Shown one piece after another: positions 46,151-55,800 of a DNA stretch of 64,000 nucleotides. Source of the stretch: Coffea arabica (lineage: Eukaryota > Streptophyta > Magnoliopsida > Gentianales > Rubiaceae); assembly GCF_036785885.1 (NCBI RefSeq), contig NC_092323.1, positions 8,750,501-8,814,500 on the forward strand. The letters are read 5' to 3'. Position 1 is the stretch's first letter, and each line of letters begins with the position of its first letter. Made by a program: the position numbers and the translations under genes. The notes beneath the pieces are model-generated. The model was not told the DNA's origin. It searched no databases and saw nothing but the letters and a program-made list of their open reading frames with translations.

Positions 46151-46858
46151 GCTCTTTTCTCTCATGCTAGGTCTTCTTTTCCCCTGCAGCCTCTGCCACC
46201 TCCCAGTCCTTTATGATTTTCTTTTATCTCTTGCAATTATTCAATTTTCCATTAACTCCTTCATCGTCGTGCTTTGCAGTTTGAGTACTTGCGATGATTG
46301 ACAAAGCATTGCAGTTTGAGTATTAACTTTTGTTTATCAGAAGCGTTGAAAAATTTTCATCATAACACCGATATTTTGCATTTCGGTACGTAAAAGTATG
46401 TCTTGCATTGTTTTAGCATCAGCCATCGTCTACTCCTCGGATAAATGTCAGTAAGATGGATCGTCTGTTTCAACATTCGACCAGGTTTTACAATATTCGA
46501 TCCGACAAATTTTTGTTTTTTGGGGGGTGGGAGGGGGAGTAATTTTTGTTGGAGAAAACCTTACAAGCGCACAAATTTTAGTGCCCCTATTCCCTGTTCC
46601 CTAGCATTTAATTTGTAAGCCATGTTTACTAATCCTTCCTTTCTGTCTGTCTTCTTTTATTTACAGATCAATTGTTTTTTTTTAAAAAAAAAAAAAAAAT
46701 CTTTATCAAGAAAACAAAGGTGAAGTTCTTTGAAGTATTCGGAGCAGGACTCCAAACGTAGTAAGGTGCCTAAGATTCTCATGTAATGGCAAAATCCAAT
46801 TAGGTCACGAATGAAATTTAATGCAGGAACGAGGAACGAAACAAAAACCGTTCATGGG
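46151..46858. other. Intergenic: MIR169 3' flank and dehydrin far upstream
   Basis: It includes the likely 3' part of the pri-miRNA, T/A homopolymer tracts near 46675-46700 and a G-rich tract near 46521-46540. No gene was seen. Confidence 0.5.
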
Positions 46859-46865
46859 ACGTGTC
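46859..46865 (+). promoter_or_regulatory. ABRE-type motif (ACGTGTC), distal to the dehydrin gene
   Basis: ACGTGTC matches the ABA-response core ACGTGKC about 850 bp before the dehydrin start codon. Alone it is weak evidence, but it gains weight with the proximal motifs. Confidence 0.4.
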
Positions 46866-47368
46866 ATACAGCAGCACTAAAAGTCTTCAAACAGCTCTCC
46901 GTGCCTTGAATACCCAACATTTTAGCAGCACACTTGGACGATTGTGGGCAGATGGCATATTTCAGCAACACAACTACTTACAAATCCAGAATATATTATC
47001 ATGGAGCAAAATATCAATAATATATTTCTGTATGGGTGTGATCCAATGCCCACCAAGCCACCATGTGTACATTTGCCTCCCAAGGGCCGGGCCCCAAAGA
47101 TTTATGGATATACACTGTTTACATCCAAGCCACGATTGAGGCATTTATGTCCGGATCCCTTTATTTAATCCATCCATTGAACCAAAAATATCCTGCCAAG
47201 GAGGGGAGCCTTCATGAAGCTTTCGTGGGAGCATTATGATGACGATGCGGAATTTTTTTTGTCTCTTAAAGTTCTCATACGCGGTGAAGTGTCACCTTAC
47301 CTAGCTTATCACTCATAAGAAGATCTTTGATTAAAAAGAGCGTTTTCAATTGACCAACCTTATCTACT

Positions 47369-47437
47369 GCCGACAGAGGACACTTGTCACTGTCATGCAC
47401 AGCCACGTAACATCTTGCAAACTGACGCGGTGTCGGT
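47369..47437 (+). promoter_or_regulatory. DRE/ABRE/DRE cluster in the dehydrin promoter
   Basis: Three stress motifs lie within 70 bp: GCCGAC (47369-47374, DRE/CRT core), GCCACGT (47402-47408, reverse complement of the ABRE ACGTGGC) and GTCGGT (47432-47437, reverse complement of ACCGAC, a second DRE core). They are 120-190 bp upstream of the TATA box, where such elements act in known dehydrin genes. Control by ABA, cold and drought is inferred. Confidence 0.7.
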
Positions 47438-47555
47438 ACTGCATGAATTCGGCTTACACCTGGAACGCTGTTTGTGGCTCTTCCTCTGCATGCACCGGCA
47501 AATCCTCATAACTTTACTGATCTTTTTGGTTGTTCCCTTTCTTCTTCAGCTTGCC

Positions 47556-47565
47556 TATATAAAAA
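47556..47565 (+). promoter_or_regulatory. Dehydrin TATA box
   Basis: TATATAAAAA lies about 140 bp before the dehydrin start codon. A transcription start near 47590 and a leader of about 115 nt would follow. Confidence 0.75.
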
Positions 47566-47706
47566 CAGGGTTCCGCTGCAACTATTTCTCGTCAAATCCA
47601 CCCATTTGTGTGAAGAAGTCTTATCAGTCAGTCTCTGATCTTTCACCTTTCATTGATTTGTGTTCTATATTCTACTTCCGCTAGTAGTTGAAATTTGGCA
47701 ATTAAG

Positions 47707-48365
47707 ATGGCACAATACGGGGCTGAATATGGCAACCAAAAGAGCCAGTACGATGAGTACGGAAACCCAGTTCGTCAGACAGACGAATATGGTAACCCAG
47801 CCCGCCATGGAGGTACCATGGGTGATTATGGAACCACTGGCACTACTGGAGCCTATGGTGGCACAGCTGGAGCACATGGGACTTATGCAACTGGAACCAC
47901 CGGCACTACCGGTACCGGTGCGTATGCCACCCAGCCTGGCACTGATGTGGGGAAGGAGCACCATGGCCTTGGTGGCATGCTTCATCGCTCTGGTAGCGGT
48001 AGCTCTAGCTCGGTATGCCCTCCTAATTAATCTCGTCTTGCTTAAATTGTACTGAGTTGTAGTAGCATTTAACAAATCTTGACCAGCTTGTGATGACTGG
48101 TAATTAAAAAGTTCTTATCTGTTTTCTTTTTGTTTTTTCGGTTGGGATGCAGTCCGAGGATGATGGGCAAGGCGGGAGGAGGAAGAAGGGGATGAAGGAG
48201 AAGATAAAGGAGAAACTGCCTGGCGGTCACAAGGAGGCTCGACCTGGACAAGAATATTCGAGTGCTACTACAGCTCCTGGATACGGCGGGGAAGGAGAGC
48301 AGCACGAGAAGAAAGGAATTATGGATAAAATCAAGGAGAAATTACCAGGGGGTCACAACAACTGA
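47707..48365 (+). CDS. Dehydrin, Y2SK2 type (LEA group 2)
   Basis: Two exons, 47707-48012 and 48153-48365, encode 172 residues. Two Y segments (YDEYGNP and TDEYGNP) lie near residues 15-32. A Gly/Thr-rich phi stretch follows ([25 protein letters not shown]). The Ser tract of the S segment ([13 protein letters not shown]) is split by the intron, as in other YSK dehydrins. Two K segments follow, [16 protein letters not shown] and the C-terminal [17 protein letters not shown]. The protein is very hydrophilic, without Trp and probably disordered. Dehydrins protect membranes and enzymes during drying, in cytosol and nucleus, in seeds and under ABA. The promoter motifs upstream agree. The ATG at 47707 is the first in frame. 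Confidence 0.96.
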
Positions 48366-49789
48366 AGATCTAATTCTAATAATATGGGATCCAATTATGA
48401 TATTGTGTACCCCTATTTTCAATCTCAATCTCAATCTCGTTCGTGTCATGTTTGTGTTTTCTGAGATTTGAGTGTGTGGACGTCTTGAGTTTCTGTAATT
48501 GGAATAAAGATGATGATGATGACTCTGTAGTGTGTTTGTCCGTATATTCGGCGTCTTGTACTCGGGTCATCTGGTCATGTATGTATGTAACATGTTATGT
48601 ATCAAATACGTGAAGTTTTGCGTTACTTTAGCGTGTGATCGCTTGTAAGTTGTAAGGATTACGACTCTGGTCGCATCTATTCTTTTTTGTCTCCTCAAAC
48701 CATAATGCGCTAACACGAGCAGTGCAAACAAGATTTCTTATTAGCAATATAACCAGTAGTAACTCAACCCCTCAGGACCTTGAAGTCAGTAGAGTAGTTG
48801 TAGGCTCTTGTAATTGTACACCAATATCTCCAAAGTTTCCAACTTCACTATATATTAGTTCCTTGATCCAATACCAAAACCAAGCAAGCAAATGCCACAC
48901 AGAAAATCGGGACAGGGACAAGATATGGACCTAGCAAATCAATAGACTCAGTTCAGAGGTATATGCTTGCATTTGCGTGGCCAATCATCATTGTTTTTTT
49001 TTTTTAATTTTTTTTTATCATTTTTTTCGCCGCTGGGGATGTATGATGGTTTGTTGACGAGGAACAAATCAGAGAAAGGGTAACACCTTAGCAAACACTC
49101 GTGTTTGCTAAGGGGAAAAAGACACCAATTTCAGTAACAGTGATTGCAACTTTTCTTGGCATGCGGCAATTCTTTCAGCCCCAAGGAGGGGGGGAAAAGT
49201 GTTATCCTTGGACTTCACCTTTAGGCCAAGCAGGGTACACCTAATATTCAAGGAACGGTTAGTGACAAAATGTGGCTGAGGGCCTGAGACTCGATACGTC
49301 AGGGGATCCAAAGCAGACCATAAGAACCAGGCAAGAATATCAATTTTACTAGAGATGCGAAACCCGAGGAGAGAAAGAAACGACATAAGGTCCTTTTGGA
49401 GAGTATTATCACAGATGTGAATGTGATGCGATGCGACAAAAAAAGTGAATGTGATGCGGCTTCAGAGTAGAATATCGTGTTAGATTGCAGAGGCGATGAA
49501 CCACCATCACATCATTGACTCTTTAAGTATACGCTATATTTACCTGGATTATCTGGGATTAACACACGATAGTATCACAAGCTTACTTCCAGTTCTGCCC
49601 CAACAATGAAAGAATCCAAACGGGGTTAAGGCTCAACCTACTGAAAAGAATTCAATGTTCCGGGATAGGGGATTCTCTTACTGAGGCCCAAATAGATTGG
49701 CTCTTTAAGTAATTATCTCAACCCTAACAATTAAGAATGTCTAGGCATTTTCATTGCTACCGTGGTTAACCCCAGGATTCCAACTTCAA
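48366..49789. other. Intergenic between convergent dehydrin and PPR genes
   Basis: The 3' flank of the dehydrin, then unassigned sequence. A near-perfect palindrome lies at 49086-49113 (listed). A minus-strand open frame at about 49108-49386 has no domain I recognise. No gene is called. Confidence 0.5.
49086..49113. repeat. 28-bp near-perfect palindrome
   Basis: CCTTAGCAAACAC, a TC centre, then GTGTTTGCTAAGG make a 13-bp perfect inverted repeat with a two-base centre. It lies in an intergenic stretch between two convergent genes, at least 700 bp from either coding end. The function is unknown. Confidence 0.9.
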
Positions 49790-51763
49790 TCACCAAAAAT
49801 CACCACAGGAGCATATTCCTTTCCGGAAATGGTGGAACCTCAAGTTATCCCTAACAACTATCTCCCTGCTCGTGAGCTGAGATGCTCTGCTCATTACAGA
49901 GTGGCAGTCCTCACATATTCTCAGGTTCTTGGTGATTCTGATAACACAATTAGCACTTGTAGTTAGCAGGGAATACGCCAAAGCGAGCTTTTCACTATGC
50001 GTTAGAAGGATCCGCTCCTTTTCTTCATCACTTACATCATAAGGAGCAGAACTTAGTATTGGCTGATAGCCATGGACCTTTAGTCTCTTAAGAAGATCCT
50101 GTAGTGTCTGCTTAATCAATTTAGACTCTGGATGAATCGTGTCATCAGAATAGAAGTTGTGAAGTCCCCCATTTTCATCTTCAACCATGCTAAGTGAAGG
50201 AGTTTTTATTAAACGTTTTGCTCTTATCAACTTCCTTACTCTTGAAACATCTTCCCACCTTCCAGCTGAAGCATAGATATGGGAAAGCAAGACATAGTTT
50301 CCAATACCATCAGGTTCAAGTTGAAACAGTTGCTTAGCAGCTATTTCAGCAACCTTAGGATTTCTATGAATTCGGCAAGCTCCTAGCAGGGCTCCCCAAA
50401 TGCTGCCATTGGGCTCTATTGGCATCGTTTGAATAAGTTCCAGTGCTTCTTCCAGTCTTCCAGCTCTGCCAAGGAGATCAATCATGCAAGTATAGTGGTC
50501 AACAGACGGCTTAATACCACAACCATTCTCCATCATTCCAAAGAAATGCTGACCTTGTTCTACCAAGCCTGCATGACTACATGCGGCAAGGACCCCGACA
50601 AAAGTCACCTTATTAGGCTTCACCTCAACCTTCATCATCTTCTCAAACAACTCTATTGCTTCTCTAGCACATCCGTGCATTGCAAACCCACCAATCATTG
50701 AACTATAAGAGAAAACATTTCGATCCTTCATACTCTCAAAAACCTTAAATGCATCCTCCACACTCCCACACTTCGAGTACATATCAATTAATGCCGACCC
50801 AACAAGGACATTATCCGTAAGTCCAAATCCTGACTTCTCTGCAAAATCCCGGACCCAATTTGCGTACTTGATTGCACCCAATTGAGCACAAGCTGAAATA
50901 ACACTAGACAAGGTCACTTCATCCGTGTTTACCCCAGAATTCTGCATTTTCTCAAAGTACTCTAACGCTTCCTTAGGCTGAGCATTCTGTGCAAACCCTG
51001 TCACCATCGCGGTCCATGCCACCATATCCTTCACAGGAAGCCTATCAAACAACTCGCTTGCCGCCACCATATCCCCGCTCTTCGCATATGCAACGATCAA
51101 AGCTGTAAAAGAAATGACGTCCCTCGTGGGCAATTCATCAAATACCCTCCTAGCAAAATCCAAGCACCCACATTTTACATACATATCAATCAACGTATTT
51201 CCCACAAATAAATCCTGGACAAACCCACCAATCTTCAAGCTTTGCCCATGAATTTGCCTGCCCAAATCCACATTCAACACGCCAGTACAAGCCTTCAACA
51301 ATGCCGTAAAAGTAAATGAAACGGGCAAAATATCATCCCTCCTCATTTGGCCATACAAAAATACGGCCTTTTCTAGTGGCCCCTGAACAGAATAACCGCG
51401 GATAATTGCTGTATAGAGAAAAGGGTTGGGGCAATATACCTGGCTGAAGATCAGACGGGCGTAAGTATCGATGGGGGTATTGAGTTTGCAGAGCACCCGA
51501 ACGAGTTTTGTTAGGAGGAAGCTGCATTGGTCGAGACCTTTTCTGATGATATGAGCGTGGACTCTCTTGATTTCTGTGAGACTAATGCAGGAATCGAGGA
51601 TTGAGACGAGCTGGGCTTCTAGAAGCTTTGTTTCTTGAAGCTTAGAGACGGGAATGAAGGGTTCTTGGAGGTCCAGAGCTGGAGCTTTCGGTTCGTAGAA
51701 TTGGGGGATGAGAATTGCAGGGCGTCTAAGGGTTTTAATCAGCTTCTTGGAAAGTGAAACCAT
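49790..51763 (-). CDS. PPR protein, PLS class with E and DYW domains (At5g44230-like)
   Basis: An intronless gene of 657 residues from the ATG at 51763. The frame stays open another 84 codons upstream, but that part looks non-coding (KKKKK, low complexity), and MVSLSKKLIKTLRRPA resembles a mitochondrial presequence and matches the length of the Arabidopsis relative. A series of P, L and S motifs runs through the body, for example NTLIDMYVKCGCLDFARRVF, DVISFTALIVAYAKSGDM and DMVAWTAMVTGFAQNAQP. E/E+ motifs (EPNGSIWGALLGACRIHRN) and a DYW domain follow. The deaminase-like zinc site is visible as HSEKLA, CEDCH and HHFRKGICSCGDFW, ending DFW instead of DYW. DYW proteins direct C-to-U RNA editing in mitochondria or plastids by binding one or a few RNA sites. 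The target cannot be read from sequence by eye. Confidence 0.93.
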   Translation of the reverse strand: MVSLSKKLIKTLRRPAILIPQFYEPKAPALDLQEPFIPVSKLQETKLLEAQLVSILDSCISLTEIKRVHAHIIRKGLDQCSFLLTKLVRVLCKLNTPIDTYARLIFSQVYCPNPFLYTAIIRGYSVQGPLEKAVFLYGQMRRDDILPVSFTFTALLKACTGVLNVDLGRQIHGQSLKIGGFVQDLFVGNTLIDMYVKCGCLDFARRVFDELPTRDVISFTALIVAYAKSGDMVAASELFDRLPVKDMVAWTAMVTGFAQNAQPKEALEYFEKMQNSGVNTDEVTLSSVISACAQLGAIKYANWVRDFAEKSGFGLTDNVLVGSALIDMYSKCGSVEDAFKVFESMKDRNVFSYSSMIGGFAMHGCAREAIELFEKMMKVEVKPNKVTFVGVLAACSHAGLVEQGQHFFGMMENGCGIKPSVDHYTCMIDLLGRAGRLEEALELIQTMPIEPNGSIWGALLGACRIHRNPKVAEIAAKQLFQLEPDGIGNYVLLSHIYASAGRWEDVSRVRKLIRAKRLIKTPSLSMVEDENGGLHNFYSDDTIHPESKLIKQTLQDLLKRLKVHGYQPILSSAPYDVSDEEKERILLTHSEKLALAYSLLTTSANCVIRITKNLRICEDCHSVMSRASQLTSREIVVRDNLRFHHFRKGICSCGDFW

Positions 51764-52156
51764 CACATATTTTGCACAGAATTTGTGGACTAGAAGTGGC
51801 CGTTTGGGGATGCAGAAGAGAGTGAATTTTGTGTTGGCGCCAAATAACAGCAATCTGTTGTTAAATTTGAGAGTAAACAAGAGGGTGTAGTCGTCAGCGC
51901 AAGGTAGTGAAGAATTGACGCTACTAATTGCCAAACCAATTTTCTTTTTCTTTTTATTGTTATGCTTAGATAATATGTAGATAATGAAAACTTGTAATTT
52001 ATCTGCATGAAGCATAATGATTATTATATGTTTACTTCAACAAAACTAAAGTGTGGATAGTAAAATATTTCTGCAGGGGTAGCATACTGAGTGTCGTGAG
52101 GGGTCTTTACTTCTTAGCAGCAGCGGCCTTACTGGCTTGCCCTTGTGGGATTTGCC

Positions 52157-52244
52157 GTCCCACATCGGTTATGGGGGGGGGGGGGGGGTTGGGTTTGTCT
52201 TTATAAGTCCTCAGGAGGACCTCAAAAGTTGCCGGCTTTTGAGG
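52157..52244 (+). ncRNA. USE + TATA + two stem-loops: candidate small RNA unit or snRNA-derived repeat
   Basis: GTCCCACATCG (52157-52167) is an exact plant snRNA upstream sequence element. TATAA follows at 52202-52206, about 34 bp later, the spacing of Pol II-type plant snRNA promoters. Between them is a run of 16 G (52173-52188). Right after the TATA come GTCCTC-AG-GAGGAC (52207-52220) and CCTCAAAAG-TTGCCGG-CTTTTGAGG (52220-52244), a 9-bp perfect stem. I find no match to U1-U6, U3 or MRP RNA in memory. The same USE/TATA block also occurs in dispersed plant repeats, so this may be a repeat and not a gene. The hairpins begin too close to the TATA to be the expected +1 region, which weakens the gene reading. 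Confidence 0.35.
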
Positions 52245-52850
52245 TTTCTTCTGGGATTAGGTTTATAAAAGCCGAATTCTAAACTTCTGTTTAGAAAAGG
52301 TCAAGAGAGGATAGTAAAATATTTGAAAATTTTTTTTTTAAAAAATATTATAACACTTTTTTTTTTTATATGAAGTATGCGACATATAAGAAATAATAAA
52401 AAAAAAATGCGTTAATAATGCCCATAAATAAATTTTTGCAGCACAACCACCATCCAAACAAGCCCAGTTCCGTAAACATCTTCAAAACGTTGTGAAGATA
52501 TTTATATTTCTGAGTTGGATGCGCTTTAAACGGTTTAATAAACCAACCACCAAAAAGATAAAGGCCTCATGAAAAAGACAACCATATATAAGTTACTCGT
52601 GCAACAAATGTTCATCATCGGGGCCTGTTTATGATAGTAATTGGTAAAAGAAGAAAAGAACAGGAAAATTTGCAGAGGGAAAAGGAGGTTAGTTAATTAG
52701 TAGGGGCACTAATCATATAGCAAATAATCGGCTTTCATATGACTAACCAACATCATACAGCATATATATATTTTGACAAACCTACTAATGATGTACAGCT
52801 CAAACAAAAAAATACCAAAGGTTTTCACTACCATAATGAGCAGCAGCAGA
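52245..52850. other. Intergenic, no gene seen
   Basis: AT-rich, with A and T tracts near 52325-52410. The right end is the 3' flank of the glycosyltransferase gene. Confidence 0.5.
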
Positions 52851-55800
52851 TTAGTGTGCTTTCTGGTGTGCCTTGACGTTCCGAAGCACATCCTTCAGAA
52901 CCGCTGCAATTCTTTGCTCCATATGGCGTTCTAAAAACCTTTCTTTCACCCTCTCATAGCCTCTCTTCCCCATCGTCAGTCTCCTTTCAACATGAGTAGC
53001 AAGTTTAACCATATTTCTCGCAAGAGGCATTACTCCCTGTTTCCCTACCGGATGCAGAAGACCTGTTGATCCATTCACCACAATTTCTTGAGTGCCACCT
53101 GCTGCTGTTCCCTGAAAATCAAGCCATAATCAAGCAGTCATAAGATAACCTATACTCTGAATCAACCGAATGTCCTCAAGAATATAGAAGAGCTAAAATC
53201 TCATGCATTTTTTACTGGAACAGATGTCAGAGATTCAGGGCAACCATACCAGTACGGGTAACTGAAATGCCATGGCTTCAATTGTTATCCTCCCAAAGCA
53301 CTCACCTCGTGCCTACATGGAGGGATGAGGATGTAGATATTAGTACCGACACCGAGACCGAGATCAAGATACATTTCACAAACACCCTAAAAAAGTCGTA
53401 CAAAATAGCAGACAAACTTGTTTCACAATGAGATTTTTAAATTGTTAACAAATTCACAACTATGGTTCTCTTTGAGTCCTCCCTTAATTGCATGACGTCA
53501 TTTGTAGAATTCAAATCTAACAAAAGCATGTAGAATCACATGCTCATGGGTTGCAAATCAAACAGGAATAAAATTTTTGGGAAAATATATCTACACTATA
53601 TACTGGACTCATCTTTCATTTGAAATGAGAACTTAATTTTACCACTACTGGACCCATATTTAGGCAAAAGGGAAGAGGGGGAAATAAAAACATCAAAAGT
53701 GAGCTCAGCAATTGAAGTTCTAAGAATGCAATAAGTCGGCTAGTGTAGCTTTTCAACTGCCCAGGCAAAAAGGACCCACGAGAGAAAAAATCTTTCCAGT
53801 GTTTGGTGCAAAAGGAAAATGCGATCAAATTGACCTTTTACTACTTTTGCTACATAGAACGTGCCTTTTTTGTGCAATTTATGACATTAAACCGAAAAAG
53901 CTTCCAGCCAGCCTTCTAAATATTTGAATAGGTTTTTTTATTAAATTTGATTGGCAATGGCATGTTACAATGTTCAGTAAAACATACAGAACTTACAAAA
54001 TAATAATTAGGAACAGGTCACAATTCCAAATAACTTTCTCCTATCTAGGACATGGTGGATATGGTTTTTCTAACAATTTTTTAAGATTGTCGGCCGTGCA
54101 GTTTCTCTAAATTATACATGTATTTGGAGAAAATAAATAGATAACAAATACTGAATGTGCATGGGGGCAAAAGAACGTAAATTGCAGCCAGAGATTTGCA
54201 AAGTTAACAGCGGCAGCAGATAAAAATGATTTACCTGAGAATTCTGGACAAGAACATCAATTGCAGCAAGATAAGGAGCTACAGCCAGAGTCTTATTAAC
54301 GAAATGAACATGACCCTGAATCTTTTTAGATTCAACAAAGGCCCTCAGCTCAGACTCAAATTTGCTTTGAGCATTTACATCACTCCCCACAATTGCAGCG
54401 TGTATAGGTGGCACTTGTAGCTTCTGGTGCTTGATGTATATTAGGCTCTCGTGAAAAGAATTCAGAAACAAATCTTGTCCTTTTCCACGAGAAACACCTA
54501 CAGCATTACAACCACCAAACCATCAAACAAAAATAAAAATAAAAGCATGAATATTTACTTAGCAAGTCTTATAAGCAGAACAGACAAAATATTCACTGTC
54601 GGTGATTTGCAAACATCAGTACAACCTCCTCATACAAATATGCCAATAAGTAAAAAGATCATTTATACATAGAAGACTTGCAAAATGAAGATGCCCAATA
54701 AATCAAGTTAAGCCAAAAAAAAAAAAACTGGGTGAGTATTCATGATTCTGATCCTTTCAGGAATCAAGCATACTTGGTTGACGACCTCACTTACGGAGGC
54801 ACCTCTGCATTTGGTGGAAAGTACAAGACTAATATGCAAGGTGAGGATCACAGGACTTAAATCTTGACAAAAATCAGGAAAGCTCACAGAGGGAGGGAAG
54901 CTGAAGCGACTGTTGATGTGCAAGAATTGATAGATGATGAATGTGAAGAAGATTATCAGACTTTCCTTGACCATTTAAACTTTAATGGCGAAAAAATGGT
55001 TCTGAAATACAAAAAGTCGATGCCTTATATATGACGGGGAACTAAATGTCCAAACTCAACTCCGTGCAGTGTGTGTGTGTATATATATCCTTAATTATGA
55101 ATGCAACAGGAAGAAAAATTCATCCTAACGTGTCTAAAGCTCATGATTTCTTCTTAATTTACCACAGCAGTTGTTTAAATACAATATCAAGTCAGTCTCT
55201 CAAACAAGCTTAAAAACTCCAAAAAACATTGTGGAACAACCTCCCCTATACTAAACCAAATCTCAAATTCTTCTCACAAAAACAGCCCCCAGGTTCAACG
55301 GAAGCATAAGGACCCCAAACAACCTCCAAAAAAATATGTAAAAAAAACACATAAAAACATTTTTTAAAAAAAATGAAAGTTAGTGCATACTATTTATGAT
55401 GGCAAAAAGTATATCTTCATTCTGAACCCCAAGAGATTCACGAACATGCTCCCGCAAAACCCTTTTTGCCACAGTATCCTCAGCAACTTCCATAAGTTCT
55501 TTACTGTTCCCAAGATGAACAACATATGTTTTGGGCATTTTGATCCTATAAGAGATTGACAAATACAGTTAAGAACAGTCAGAATGATGAAAAATTGAGA
55601 TCGAGGGAATAATGTTGGACAGTAAACATTGCCATGAGAGAAACACACGATCAATAGTCAGAAATCTTAATTGCCCATGTCAACCAAATTTGTCCCTTAC
55701 ATCTACAGGTTATGGCCTTTTTTAAGACTACATCCATTTAGACCAGAATTTTCTAGAAGTTTTCTGTATCCTCAAAGAGATAAAAAAAAAAAAAGGCACA

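Noticed and set aside
47001-47168. A 55-codon frame (starts MEQNINNIFLYG) between MIR169 and the dehydrin
   Set aside because: Composition is not absurd, but there is no recognised homologue, no adjacent TATA and no splice context. Kept as unassigned.
49108-49386. Minus-strand frame of 92 codons between dehydrin and PPR genes
   Set aside because: Looks more protein-like than most, but I recognise no family and see no exon partners.
52080-52310. Possibility that the USE/TATA block is a terminal repeat of a small LTR-type element
   Set aside because: No second copy of the block and no primer-binding site could be seen within the window, so I did not call an element.
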